A stretch of DNA of 43,587 nucleotides from Actinotignum timonense. Its GTDB lineage: Bacteria; Actinomycetota; Actinomycetes; Actinomycetales; Actinomycetaceae. Position numbers and translations under genes: made by a program. The notes under the pieces were generated by a model. It was not told where the DNA came from and did no database searches. It saw only the letters and a program-made list of their open reading frames with translations. Every line of letters begins with the position of its first letter. Position 1 is the first letter of the stretch. Positions 1 to 8,711 of the stretch are shown piece after piece. Location: contig NZ_LT706966.1 of NCBI RefSeq assembly GCF_900155575.1, positions 333,253 through 376,839 on the forward strand, written 5' to 3'.

Positions 1-2
1 CC

Positions 3-626
3 AGCACTCTCGCCACTACGCTGGTGGCCATGCCCGGGGCATGGGCCGCGGAGCCGAACTCTGGCAGCGGCGTCGATATTGGCTGGGGCGGTGACTATTC
101 CGCTCTTCTCACCTCGCCTTCCCAGCCCAGTCCCGATCCCACCGGGTCGTTCCGCGCGAATCCCGATGACTTGCTCGGTGATGTCTCGTATCGAGACGAC
201 GCGGGTGGCTACTATTTGCACCCGCCGGCGCTACCTGCGGCATCGCCTTCGGCTGAACCGGCCGAACCTGCTCAGCCCTCTCTGGCAGCTCAGCCAAGTG
301 ACCCGGGTAGCGCTCCCGCCGAATCGTTACGCCCCACCGCGCGCAGTACACCCGCCCTTTCCCCGACCGAGATTTCGCAGCTGACTGCCCCGCTCCTCAA
401 CTCGGATCCGCAGCCCGCGGAGCTGCCGTGGGCAGCGCCTCCCCCGATTTATATTGTCCAGCTCGGGGACACCCTTTGGGATATTGCCGATACACACCTC
501 GGGGCCGGAGCGAGCGATGCGGATATTCTCGGCTATACCCACGCCATCGCCGCGGCCAACACCATCGAGGATAGCGACCTCATTTATCCCGGCGAACACT
601 TTATTCTTCCGCCAGCGCGGGAGTAA
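3..626 (+). CDS. Secreted LysM-domain protein (5' truncated)
   Basis: The reading frame is open to the left edge, so the true start lies outside the window. The first visible residues (STLATTLVAMPGAWA then AE) look like the end of a signal-peptide core with an AWA-type cleavage site, which argues for export. A long Pro/Ala/Ser-rich, probably disordered linker follows. The last ~55 residues (about nt 445-615) form a LysM motif: IVQLGDTLWDIA at its start and LIYPGEHFILP at its end, the fold that binds peptidoglycan or chitin-like glycans. The role is inferred to be cell-wall attachment; no catalytic domain is visible. The gene ends 91 nt before the Rv3235-type gene on the same strand, and a LysM protein in this position beside secA is seen in other actinobacteria. 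An internal GTG at 24 and ATG at 30 exist, but using them would cut the signal peptide. Confidence 0.8.
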   Translation, partial: STLATTLVAMPGAWAAEPNSGSGVDIGWGGDYSALLTSPSQPSPDPTGSFRANPDDLLGDVSYRDDAGGYYLHPPALPAASPSAEPAEPAQPSLAAQPSDPGSAPAESLRPTARSTPALSPTEISQLTAPLLNSDPQPAELPWAAPPPIYIVQLGDTLWDIADTHLGAGASDADILGYTHAIAAANTIEDSDLIYPGEHFILPPARE

Positions 627-717
627 GAGTCACGCATCTGCTCCCACCACCCATATTCAGTCCTGCCTCGGCCATCGAGGCTCGTTCCCCTACCCCCACG
701 CATCTCAAGGAGATCCC

Positions 718-1830
718 ATGTCCACTGCTCCGCATACCGAAAATACCCCCGGTGCTACTGAAACGACGACGCCCGCTCACCCCGAACCGCAGCCCATAAC
801 CAACGCTGCGGGTCAGGATCTGCCTCCTCCCGAAGAAGTCACCGCGGAGGGCCAGCCGGGTTCGTGTTCCCATCTCGGGGCGGAGGAGCCGGAGATGATT
901 CGGGTTTCTCGGCTCCCACCTGCACCACCTCCCGTATTTGCGCAGCCGGATATGGATGAAATTGTGTCCACTCTGGATCAGGTTCAACTCGCGGAAATCA
1001 CCCAATATCGCGCGGTCACCCGCCACCCTCCCTTCCCGCCGGCACCCCACGAGGAAGATACCTGCGTGGCGGAAAACGCGCCGCCCGCGCGTGGGCTCGT
1101 AGCCGAGTCCGCAGGCGAGCTCGCGGGTGAGCCCGCGGAGCTACCCGATGCTCTGATTGGCGAGCGCCCCGGCACCGACGCGGACCCCACAAACGACACG
1201 GCCCCCGCAAACGGCACGGAATCCACAAACAGCGTGGAGTTCACAAACGGCATGGAACCCGCCCAAGGCGTGGATCCCATCGATGCCTTTGAGCTGATCG
1301 ATGATGTTTACCTCACTGATGGTGTTGACCCCGCCGGTGACTTCCACGCCATCAATGCTGAGAACAGCACCGATACCTACACAGCCATACCGACCGAATC
1401 CAAACTCCACCAATGGAACCGGCTCGCGCTATCCGCCGCGCCCTACCGTGATATGTGGCGTGAGGAGATGGCTACCCTGGATGATCCACTCCCGCCCGAG
1501 ATCCGGCCACCGCATCGTTTCGCCGCCGGAATTATTATCTACTCCATTGAGGTACTGCTGGGCCACCGCGCACCCGGATATGTGCGCCCGCATCTCAGCC
1601 CGGAGGTATTTGCCGCGCTCGTGCGCCGGGCCGGCCTGGCTATGCGTATTAAAGGGAAAGCACCCTGGCTGGGAAACCTGCGGATTTCCACGCTCAAAAT
1701 AACGCATCCACGCCCGCGCGTGGCCGAGGTCATCGCCTGCGTATATTCGGGCGAGCGAACCCATGCGGTTGCCATGCGCATGGAATTCCTCGCGGGGCGC
1801 TGGATCGTCGTCGCCTTGGAAATTGGGTGA
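718..1830 (+). CDS. Rv3235 family protein (DUF6459-like) with hexapeptide repeats
   Basis: 370 residues. The ATG at 718 follows the Shine-Dalgarno-like AAGGAGAT; the open frame extends further upstream but lacks such a site. Residues 1-~155 are acidic and Pro/Ala-rich, and ~156-220 consist of a degenerate six-residue repeat (for example APANGT, EFTNGM). The conserved part is the last ~105 residues, with IYSIEVLLGHRAPGYVRPHLS, then RISTLKITHPRPRVAEVIAC and a closing GRWIVVALEIG. This matches the pattern of the actinobacterial Rv3235 family, which is usually encoded near secA, as here. Its biochemical function is not established. It is convergent with secA, and a strong hairpin lies between them. 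Confidence 0.75.
   Translation: MSTAPHTENTPGATETTTPAHPEPQPITNAAGQDLPPPEEVTAEGQPGSCSHLGAEEPEMIRVSRLPPAPPPVFAQPDMDEIVSTLDQVQLAEITQYRAVTRHPPFPPAPHEEDTCVAENAPPARGLVAESAGELAGEPAELPDALIGERPGTDADPTNDTAPANGTESTNSVEFTNGMEPAQGVDPIDAFELIDDVYLTDGVDPAGDFHAINAENSTDTYTAIPTESKLHQWNRLALSAAPYRDMWREEMATLDDPLPPEIRPPHRFAAGIIIYSIEVLLGHRAPGYVRPHLSPEVFAALVRRAGLAMRIKGKAPWLGNLRISTLKITHPRPRVAEVIACVYSGERTHAVAMRMEFLAGRWIVVALEIG
1183..1380 (+). repeat. Degenerate 18-bp tandem repeat inside the Rv3235-type gene
   Basis: About eleven in-frame 18-bp units run without a break in period. The clearest are the first five (1183-1272), each ending in ACACG, GCACG, GCGTG or GCATG. They encode DPTNDT, APANGT, ESTNSV, EFTNGM, EPAQGV and then more diverged units such as YLTDGV and DPAGDF. 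The units keep the pattern of an acidic or Asn residue and Gly-Val at the end, which suggests amplification followed by drift. Confidence 0.8.
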
Positions 1831-1915
1831 ACGGGCCCCAAGGGTAACAAAAACTATCCCGAAACGCGCACGCAGGGCTATTAGGCCGCAACGCATCCGA
1901 AATAAAAACAAGCGC

Positions 1916-1952
1916 CGGCCGGTCACGCAACTATCACGCACGTGACCGGCCG
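1916..1952. terminator. Bidirectional hairpin between convergent genes
   Basis: A perfect 12-bp stem (1916-1927 with 1941-1952, GGCCGGTCACG against CGTGACCGGCC plus one closing C-G pair) has a 13-nt loop. It sits between the stop codons of the Rv3235-type gene (1830) and secA (1972). There is no strong U-tract on either side, so the terminator function is inferred from position and stability. Confidence 0.65.
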
Positions 1953-1971
1953 ACGCTCATATATCTAAGGC

Positions 1972-4959
1972 CTACCGCCGCCGCTTCTTGTTCTGCTTGG
2001 CCGCGGCCCGGCGCTGCGCCCGGTTACCACCACCAGAACCGCCAGCACCACCCGCACTGCCCCGGCCCCCGCGCGAACCGCCCCGCGCACCGGTGGTTTC
2101 CGTTTCCCCGGAACCGTCCTTCGCCGCCGAGGAATACGAAACATTCTGCTGGCGCTTCGGCTGCTTAATCCCCAGGGATTCCGCGGTCACGCGCTGGCCC
2201 GAGGCCCCCTCGGCGCCTTCACCCACCGCGGCCTGCAAAGCCCGCTGCTGTTCCGCTTGCACCTGGCGTTGCTTTTCCTCCAGCAACTGACGCTGCTGTT
2301 CCTGGGCGGCACGCAGCGCCTGCTGGGAAGCGGACACCTGCTCGGCACTGCCCGCACCGCTGGTGCGAATCGCCACTCCGGGGCCGGCCATACCCGCCGC
2401 GGTATTCCCCGCCACGGTCACCGGGCCGGTCGCCTGAGCTTCAGCCTCCAGGCGCGCCGCACGTTCGGAAGGAAGCTCGAACTTGAAGAGGTACCGGACG
2501 GTTTCCGACATGATATTGTCGTTCATCGCCTGGAACATGCGGTAGCCCTCGTCCTTGTATTCGACGAGCGGATCGCGCTGCGCCATGGCGCGCAAGCCAA
2601 TACCTTCCTTGAGGTAATCCATTTCGTAGAGGTGCTCGCGCCACTTGCGGTCCAGCACGGACAGCACGATCTGGCGTTCCAGTTCGCGCATATTTTCCTC
2701 GCCGACTTCCGCTTCGCGCTCCTCGTAATGGGCGTGAATATCATCGGTGAGTTCGCGCTTGAGCGCGGTGCGATCCAGCTGGGAGGGCCCGCCAATCTCA
2801 TCAAGGTATTCCTCCGCGGTGAATCCGGGAGTGTAGTAGCCCTTGAGGTCCGTCCACAGTGCGGAAAGATCCCACGCTTCCTCATTATCATCGGCGGTGT
2901 GGGCGCTGACCACGTCATCCACCACGAAGTCGAGGAAGCCCTGCACCATGGACTCCATATTTTCGCCCTCGAGGATGGAACGCCGCTCGGTGTACACCAC
3001 GGTACGCTGGTCGTTCATCACGTCGTCGTACTTGAGGACGTTCTTCCGCATTTCCGCGTTCCGCGCCTCATTTTCGGTTTGCGCCCGCGAAACGTTCTTC
3101 GACATCTGCTTGGTTTCGATCGGAGCATCGTCGTCCATGGCGTAGCTGAGCATCCGCCCGGCCATGCCCTGGCCCCATAGGCGCAGCAGGTCATCTTCCA
3201 GCGAGAGGTAGAAGCGGGATTCGCCCGGGTCACCCTGGCGGCCGCTACGCCCGCGCAGCTGGTTATCGATACGCCGGGATTCGTGGCGCTCCGAACCGAG
3301 CACGTACAGACCGCCCAATTCGGCCACTTCTTCGTGTTCGGCCTTGACGGCTTCCTGCTGGCGCGCCAGCTCTTCGGGCCAGGCCGCTTCGTATTCTTCC
3401 GGGGTTTCTTCCGGGTCCAGGCCGCGTGCCGCCAGCGCATCCACCGCGCGATGTTCGGGGTTGCCGCCCAGCATAATGTCAGTACCGCGGCCGGCCATAT
3501 TGGTGGCCACCGTAACCGCGCCCTTACGCCCGGCCTCCGCAACCACGCGCGCTTCCCGCTCGTGCTGCTTCGCGTTGAGAACCTGATGCTCGATGCCTTC
3601 ACGTGCGAGCAAATCGGAGAGCTCTTCGGAAGCTTCCACCGAGGCGGTACCCACCAGCACCGGCTGGCCCTTTTCGTGGCGCTCCACAATATCTTCCACA
3701 ACCGCGCGCAGCTTGGCGGCGCGGGTGGGATAAATAAGATCCTGTTCGTCCTTGCGGATCATCGGCTTATTCGTGGGGATGGGAACGACGCCGAGCTTAT
3801 ACGTCGAGGCAAATTCCTCAGCTTCGGTTTCCGCCGTACCCGTCATGCCGGAGAGCTTGTTGTACAAGCGGAAGTAGTTCTGGAGGGTGATCGTGGCCAG
3901 AGTCTGGTTCTCCGCCTTGATCTCCACACCTTCCTTGGCTTCAATCGCCTGGTGCATGCCTTCGTTATAGCGCCGCCCGGGCAGCACGCGCCCGGTGTGT
4001 TCGTCCACGATGAGCACTTCGCCGTTGAGCACCACGTAATCGCGGTCCCGCTCGAAAAGCTCCTTGGCCTTAATTGCATTATTCAGGTAGCCGATGAGTG
4101 GAGTATTGAGGGATTCGTAGAGGTTATCGATACCCAGGGCATCTTCCACCTTGTCAATTCCCGCTTCGAGCACACCCACGGTGCGCTTCTTCTCATCCAC
4201 TTCGTAATCGGTATCCCGGCGCATACGCAGCACCAAGCGCGCAAATTCGCGATACCACTTATTCGCATCGCCTTCCGCCGGCCCGGAAATAATGAGCGGG
4301 GTACGCGCTTCGTCAATAAGAATGGAATCAACTTCGTCAACGATAACGAAATTATGCCCGCGCTGCACCAGCTCACTGGTCCGCCACGCCATATTGTCAC
4401 GCAGGTAATCGAAACCAAATTCATTATTGGTTCCGTAAGTAATATCCGCATTGTATTGTTCGCGGCGCTGTTCGGGAGTTTGCCCGGTGAGAATACACCC
4501 GGTGGTCACCCCGAGGAAGCGGTAGACGCGCCCCATGAGTTCGGACTGGTAGGAAGCCAGGTAATCATTAACCGTGACCACGTGCACGCCCTCACCGGTG
4601 AGCGAGTTGAGGTAGGCGGGCATGGTTGCCACCAGCGTTTTACCTTCACCGGTTTTCATTTCGGCAATATTGCCCAGGTGGAGGGCCGCGCCGCCCATCA
4701 CCTGCACATCATAGGGGCGCTGACCGATGGTCCGCACCGCCGCTTCACGCACCGTGGCAAAAGCTTCGGGAAGGATAGCATCGAGGGTTTCTCCCTCTTT
4801 CAGGCGCTCCTTGAAGCTATCGGTTTGCGCGCGCAACTCCTCATCACTCATCGCCGAGATATCACTTTCGAGCGCATTGACCTGCGCGGTGATGTTCTTC
4901 AGCTTCTTCAGCGTGCGGCCTTCGCCGGCGCGAAGGATACGATCAATCAAGCGTGCCAC
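1972..4959 (-). CDS. secA: Preprotein translocase ATPase SecA
   Basis: SecA is the motor that drives unfolded preproteins through SecYEG. The start is taken as GTG at 4959 ([14 protein letters not shown]), because AAGGAG lies 9 nt upstream and the family normally begins just before the conserved RAGEG segment; an ATG 12 codons upstream is also open. The product is 995 residues. It shows the Walker A MKTGEGKT (about 101-108), the DEAD-type [16 protein letters not shown], the preprotein-crosslinking region and helicase motif VI in [17 protein letters not shown]. The C-terminus is a Gly-rich tail ending in a basic cluster ([17 protein letters not shown]) and lacks the zinc-binding SecB site, as in other actinobacterial SecA1. 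It is followed upstream by about 240 bp of non-coding DNA that carries one GTACGACGRCGC motif. Confidence 0.97.
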   Translation of the reverse strand: MARLIDRILRAGEGRTLKKLKNITAQVNALESDISAMSDEELRAQTDSFKERLKEGETLDAILPEAFATVREAAVRTIGQRPYDVQVMGGAALHLGNIAEMKTGEGKTLVATMPAYLNSLTGEGVHVVTVNDYLASYQSELMGRVYRFLGVTTGCILTGQTPEQRREQYNADITYGTNNEFGFDYLRDNMAWRTSELVQRGHNFVIVDEVDSILIDEARTPLIISGPAEGDANKWYREFARLVLRMRRDTDYEVDEKKRTVGVLEAGIDKVEDALGIDNLYESLNTPLIGYLNNAIKAKELFERDRDYVVLNGEVLIVDEHTGRVLPGRRYNEGMHQAIEAKEGVEIKAENQTLATITLQNYFRLYNKLSGMTGTAETEAEEFASTYKLGVVPIPTNKPMIRKDEQDLIYPTRAAKLRAVVEDIVERHEKGQPVLVGTASVEASEELSDLLAREGIEHQVLNAKQHEREARVVAEAGRKGAVTVATNMAGRGTDIMLGGNPEHRAVDALAARGLDPEETPEEYEAAWPEELARQQEAVKAEHEEVAELGGLYVLGSERHESRRIDNQLRGRSGRQGDPGESRFYLSLEDDLLRLWGQGMAGRMLSYAMDDDAPIETKQMSKNVSRAQTENEARNAEMRKNVLKYDDVMNDQRTVVYTERRSILEGENMESMVQGFLDFVVDDVVSAHTADDNEEAWDLSALWTDLKGYYTPGFTAEEYLDEIGGPSQLDRTALKRELTDDIHAHYEEREAEVGEENMRELERQIVLSVLDRKWREHLYEMDYLKEGIGLRAMAQRDPLVEYKDEGYRMFQAMNDNIMSETVRYLFKFELPSERAARLEAEAQATGPVTVAGNTAAGMAGPGVAIRTSGAGSAEQVSASQQALRAAQEQQRQLLEEKQRQVQAEQQRALQAAVGEGAEGASGQRVTAESLGIKQPKRQQNVSYSSAAKDGSGETETTGARGGSRGGRGSAGGAGGSGGGNRAQRRAAAKQNKKRRR

Positions 4960-5196
4960 TTCGTCGAGCTCCTTACCGTGGGCATACGGATGCAATTGTA
5001 CGGGGTAGAAGCGCGCCCCGCCGCACCTCTTTCACCATTAGCTTTGCGTTCTTCATTACGCTCAGTTTTTCACCAGCCTAGTGACAGACCTTCGCGCGCT
5101 TCTGTGCGTGGTTGCGAGCATAGGTACGACGACGCCGCTACCCCGCCGGCGCGCCCCCTAGGCCGTGCCTGTCAATCGAGACCGTGCGCACCCAAC

Positions 5197-6201
5197 CTAG
5201 ACCGTGCGCGCCACCACCGAGCGCGCATATTCCGCGAGGGCTTCGCGCACCGCCCCATTCTCCAGGTCAGCAATGGCGGCCACCGCGCGCCCGGCCCATT
5301 CCTCGGCAAGCGCCCGGGTTTCATCCATAACCGAATGATTCCGCAACGCGCCAAGCACGGTATCAAGGCGCTGCCCGGCCAGCTCCCCGCGGTCCAATTC
5401 CGCCAAGATCGCTAGCCCGGCGTCGTCCAAAATCCCCGCGGCGGCACGTTCCCGCAACAGAATCGTGGGCATGGTGTCCACCGATTCGCGCAGGTCCGTG
5501 CCCTGTTCTTTACCGGTTTCTTCGGAAACAACGTCGATATAGTCATCGGCGATCTGGAAAGCGATCCCCACGTTTTCGCCGAATTCTTGCACCTGGGCGG
5601 CAACGTGCGCGTACTCAGCTTCCCGGCTCCCGGCCGCCGCATACACGCCTTCGCGCGCGGAAGCCGCAATAAGCGAGCCGGTTTTCCCAGCTAGAACCTC
5701 CAGGTAGTGCGCCCGCGGGGACACCCCGGGCGTACGTCCCACGGTTTCCAGGAGCTGCCCGGTGCACAGGCGCCGGAACGTTTCCGCGTAATCCTTGACG
5801 GCCCGCGGCCCCAAATCCGCCATCATCGATGAAGCGCGCGAAAAAAGAATATCTCCGGCCATAATCGCCGCGGAATTCCCGTAGCTGCGGTGCGCGGCTG
5901 GAACCCCGCGCCGCAGCGGGGCTTCGTCCATAACATCATCGTGGTAGAGGGAAGCCAGGTGGGTCAGCTCCATCGCGACCGCCACGTGCTCGACCCGCTC
6001 CGATTCCGGCTCCGGGCCCAGATACCCGCAGAGCAGCGCCAGCGCCGGCCGCATCCGTTTCCCGCCCGCCTCGGCAAGATACGTGGTGATCGGGTCCACG
6101 CGCAGGTCACCAAAATGCGTGGCCGCGTCCAGCTTTTTTTCGACGACGCCGAGCCGCTCCCCCACGCGGGTGAGCAGCTCTTCGACAGTCAGGTCTTTCA
6201 C
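5197..6201 (-). CDS. Long-chain polyprenyl diphosphate synthase
   Basis: 334 residues with the GTG start at 6201, giving VKDLTVEELLTRV at the N-terminus. The longer open frame would run back towards menG and is not family-like. Both aspartate-rich motifs are present: DDVMD in LYHDDVMDEAPLRRG and DDYID in QIADDYIDVVSE, together with GGKRMRP, so it is a trans-prenyl chain elongase binding Mg-diphosphate. It lies 50 nt downstream of menG, which points to making the menaquinone side chain; chain length cannot be read from sequence alone. TAGGAT lies 8 nt before the GTG, a candidate leaderless promoter, so it may be transcribed on its own as well as with menG. Confidence 0.9.
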   Translation of the reverse strand: MKDLTVEELLTRVGERLGVVEKKLDAATHFGDLRVDPITTYLAEAGGKRMRPALALLCGYLGPEPESERVEHVAVAMELTHLASLYHDDVMDEAPLRRGVPAAHRSYGNSAAIMAGDILFSRASSMMADLGPRAVKDYAETFRRLCTGQLLETVGRTPGVSPRAHYLEVLAGKTGSLIAASAREGVYAAAGSREAEYAHVAAQVQEFGENVGIAFQIADDYIDVVSEETGKEQGTDLRESVDTMPTILLRERAAAGILDDAGLAILAELDRGELAGQRLDTVLGALRNHSVMDETRALAEEWAGRAVAAIADLENGAVREALAEYARSVVARTV

Positions 6202-6209
6202 GATAGCCA

Positions 6210-6215
6210 ATCCTA
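6210..6215 (-). promoter_or_regulatory. Candidate -10 (TAGGAT), polyprenyl synthase gene
   Basis: On the minus strand TAGGAT ends 8 nt before the GTG start at 6201. This is the spacing expected when transcription starts at or next to the start codon. No clear -35 was found. Confidence 0.45.
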
Positions 6216-6251
6216 GCTTTCCGATGGTGCGCCGGCCCGCGGCCCGGTGCC

Positions 6252-6956
6252 TCAATGCGCCGCCGGCAGGGTAGCGCGGTGCAGCGCAACGATCCCGTTG
6301 CACATATTACGGTATTCAACGTCGCGCCACCCGGCCGCGTGCAGCCAGCCAGCCAGAGTGCGTTGATCGGGCCAGTCGATAATCGATTCCATGAGATAGG
6401 CGTAGGCCGGGCCATCCGAGGAGGCCAGGGCCGCGACCCGGGGAAGCACGTGGCGCAGGTAGCCGTGGTAGAGGGTGCGGAAAGGCGCGCAGGTGGGAGT
6501 GGAAAATTCGGCGATCACCACGTGCCCGCCCGGGCGCGTCACGCGGGCCATTTCTTGGAGGGCCCGCATGGGATCGTGAATATTACGCAGGCCGTAGGAA
6601 ATAGTCACGGCGTCGAACGTATTATCCGCGAAAGGAAGATCGCAGGCATCGGCCTGCACAAAACGCAAGTCAGGGTGGCGCAGGCGCGCAACCTCGAGCA
6701 TCCCGTCCGAAAAATCGGCACCCACCACACGCGCCCCCACCCGGGCGAAGTGCTCGGTGGAGGTTCCGGTCCCGCAGGCCAGGTCGAGGATCTCCATCCC
6801 CTCGCGAATGCGCAGGGCTTCGGTGACGTAGCGGCGCCACAGCCGCACCTGCCCGAAGCTGAGCAGGTCATTGCTCAGGTCGTAGCGCGGGGCGACCTGG
6901 TCGAACATTCCGGCAACGGCGCGCGGATCTTTGCTGAGTTGTGCACGTGCAGACAT
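6252..6956 (-). CDS. menG: Demethylmenaquinone methyltransferase (MenG/UbiE)
   Basis: This SAM-dependent methyltransferase performs the last step of menaquinone synthesis, C-methylation of the naphthoquinone ring. At 234 residues it has the usual family length. Visible motifs are the family N-terminus VAGMFDQVAPRYDLSNDLLS, SAM motif I DLACGTGTSTEHFA, the post-I acidic residue in VVGADFSDGMLEVA, and the UbiE/MenG signature ISYGLRNIHDP. A well-formed promoter (TTGCCA-17-TGAATA) ends 6 nt before the ATG, so the mRNA is probably leaderless. The polyprenyl synthase gene follows on the same strand. In an actinobacterium that also carries menA nearby, a menaquinone rather than ubiquinone role is the natural reading. 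Confidence 0.93.
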   Translation of the reverse strand: MSARAQLSKDPRAVAGMFDQVAPRYDLSNDLLSFGQVRLWRRYVTEALRIREGMEILDLACGTGTSTEHFARVGARVVGADFSDGMLEVARLRHPDLRFVQADACDLPFADNTFDAVTISYGLRNIHDPMRALQEMARVTRPGGHVVIAEFSTPTCAPFRTLYHGYLRHVLPRVAALASSDGPAYAYLMESIIDWPDQRTLAGWLHAAGWRDVEYRNMCNGIVALHRATLPAAH

Positions 6957-6962
6957 GCCCTC

Positions 6963-6991
6963 TATTCAACCAGCTTGGGCGTATTTGGCAA
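6963..6991 (-). promoter_or_regulatory. menG promoter (-35 TTGCCA, -10 TGAATA)
   Basis: On the minus strand TTGCCA (6986-6991) is separated by exactly 17 bp from TGAATA (6963-6968). The -10 ends 6 nt before the menG ATG, which places the predicted transcription start at the start codon. Confidence 0.6.
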
Positions 6992-7040
6992 GAGCGGAAT
7001 TCTATCTGGCTGCGTTGCCGCGCGAAGTCCGCGTGCAGCC

Positions 7041-7109
7041 GCGTGCACATCCGCACAAAGTCCGCGTGCACATCCGCACAAAGTCCGCGTGCACATCCGC
7101 ACAAAGTGC
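7041..7109 (+). repeat. Three tandem 23-bp repeats between divergent genes
   Basis: Three head-to-tail copies of a 23-bp unit beginning GCGTGCACATCCGCAC lie at 7041-7063, 7064-7086 and 7087-7109; the last differs near its end. A partial copy (7025-7040) precedes them. They lie in the 248-bp gap between menG (minus) and the membrane-protein gene (plus), upstream of both promoters. Each unit holds the palindrome GTGCAC. A role as an operator array is possible but not shown. Confidence 0.85.
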
Positions 7110-7204
7110 CCGGCTTCAGCGCGCGCCCCACGGGACCTCAAACCGGCGAATTTCCAACGGGCGGCGACTAGACTGAAAAAGAAGTCACGAATTGAGGAGT
7201 CATC

Positions 7205-8653
7205 ATGTCCCTGCCCACGCCCATGCCAGCTATGACACCGCCGCTGCTGGCCGATGTGCGCCGCGATTTTGGCGCCCGTACCTGGATTGTGGCTCTTATG
7301 AGCCCCGTGATCGCGGTGGCGGTCACCTTCCTCGTCACGCTCTTCTTCGCCTGGCTCGGGCTGCGCGGCATGGGCGATCTCGATATGGGCGGGGTGAATC
7401 TTGGTGATGTGATCACCGCCCCGAAGTGGGCGGCCCTCACGCTACTGCTGGCCCTGGGTGGCACCGCGCGGGTGGTGGCCGAGCCGAATCTTGTGGATAT
7501 GAGTTTCTTCGTTCCCGCCCTCACCCTCACCCTCCTTATTGGTCTTATCATTTACTTCCTCAACCAGTGGGTGGGCCGCGGCAAACGCAATTCCACCCTG
7601 CTGGTCTGGATTCCGGCCTGGGTTTCGGCCGGGGTGCTGGCGGCGATCGGTGCCGGGCTGGCGGCGTTCATGCGGGTGGACCTGAGCCCGGGCGGGGCCG
7701 TCATGGGGCAGCCCATTCCGCCACTGGCTCTGCAGGCCAGTCCCCTGTTCACCGCGCTCACCTGCCTCCCGCTCGGGCTTTTCGCCGCGGGCTTCGGGCG
7801 CATGACCACTGTGAAATCCACCCCGCGTAACCGTTTCACCCTCACGGCGGCCTCCTCTATTCCCACCTACGCGCACGCGGTGCGCCTGGCCTTCACCGCG
7901 TTTATCCTGGTGAGCTGCATTTCCGCCCTCGCCTTCGGCATTGACCTCATGGTGCGCCAAGATGCCAAGATCGCGTGGCTCCTCCTGGCCTTCCCCTTCT
8001 TCCTCACCACCGGGGTGATGACCATGTTCGGGGCGGTGGGCGCGTCCTTCGCGGCCGAATATGATGCCACCGGCCTGGGCATGGGCGTGAACGCCCAGGG
8101 TGATACCACTTTCCTGCTCTGGGATAACCTGGCCACCGCGCCGGCCATCGTTGCGCTTATCTCCATGGTGCTGGTGCTGGTGTGGACGGCCTACCGCTGG
8201 GGCCGCTCGCGCGATCCGCGTATGGAATTCGGTGCTATTGCCTGGACGGTGATGCCCTTCGGTTTCGGGGCCACCACCGCGGTGATCTGGGGCATTACCC
8301 GCGGCTCCGCCAAGATGGCGGCGCAGGGCATGGACCTGGCCAGCGCCAGTTACGACCTGCACTGGTACCTCATTTTCATCGGGATTGGCCTGGGCCTGGT
8401 GGTGGAAGCCTTCTCGCGGCCCTTCCGCACCCGCCCGCCCGAAACGATGGCCACGGGCTACCTCACCCCGCACGCCTCGGATATCCCGCATCATCCTTCC
8501 GTTCCCGGCGCCCCGGGCGGGATGCCCTTGCATCCGGAGTATCCGGGAACCCCGGTTGCGCCGGCTCCCCAGCAGCCGCAACCGCCGGTACAGCCGCCGA
8601 TGCAGGCCCAGCCACCGCACGCACCGGCGCCCCGCCCCGAAGACCTGGCCTAA
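7205..8653 (+). CDS. Polytopic membrane protein of unknown function
   Basis: I do not recognise the family. The 482-residue product has about nine to ten hydrophobic segments, for example TWIVALMSPVIAVAVTFLV near residue 27, several pairs between 80 and 300, and a last one, WYLIFIGIGLGLVVEAF, near 390. It ends in a Pro/Gln/His-rich cytosolic-type tail of about 70 residues rich in PQPP and PPMQ motifs. No catalytic or nucleotide-binding motif is visible. The start is clear: GAGGAG lies 5 nt before the ATG, and TAGACT at 7169-7174 is a possible -10. It lies between menG and menA on the menA strand, with 58 nt to menA. That neighbourhood is shared with quinone synthesis, but I infer no function from it. 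Confidence 0.85.
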   Translation: MSLPTPMPAMTPPLLADVRRDFGARTWIVALMSPVIAVAVTFLVTLFFAWLGLRGMGDLDMGGVNLGDVITAPKWAALTLLLALGGTARVVAEPNLVDMSFFVPALTLTLLIGLIIYFLNQWVGRGKRNSTLLVWIPAWVSAGVLAAIGAGLAAFMRVDLSPGGAVMGQPIPPLALQASPLFTALTCLPLGLFAAGFGRMTTVKSTPRNRFTLTAASSIPTYAHAVRLAFTAFILVSCISALAFGIDLMVRQDAKIAWLLLAFPFFLTTGVMTMFGAVGASFAAEYDATGLGMGVNAQGDTTFLLWDNLATAPAIVALISMVLVLVWTAYRWGRSRDPRMEFGAIAWTVMPFGFGATTAVIWGITRGSAKMAAQGMDLASASYDLHWYLIFIGIGLGLVVEAFSRPFRTRPPETMATGYLTPHASDIPHHPSVPGAPGGMPLHPEYPGTPVAPAPQQPQPPVQPPMQAQPPHAPAPRPEDLA

Positions 8654-8697
8654 ACCCTAGCGCGGGCTAGGTGATGCGCTCGGAGCGTTCCCCTCGA

Positions 8698-8703
8698 TAG
8701 AAT
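8698..8703 (+). promoter_or_regulatory. Candidate -10 (TAGAAT), menA
   Basis: TAGAAT ends 8 nt before the menA GTG (8712), and no Shine-Dalgarno sequence lies between, which fits leaderless transcription. Confidence 0.45.
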
Positions 8704-8711
8704 AGGCGGCC

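Noticed and set aside
2257-5415. Long plus-strand frames opposite secA
   Set aside because: They are antisense shadows of the conserved secA coding frame with no start signals of their own.
7041-7109. CRISPR-like array
   Set aside because: The units are contiguous 23-bp tandem repeats with no spacers between them and no cas genes nearby.
7442-8620. Long minus-strand frame (392 codons) rich in His, Gly and Gln
   Set aside because: It is the shadow of the polytopic membrane-protein gene, whose helices and ribosome-binding site are clear on the plus strand; the composition is typical of antisense GC-rich frames.
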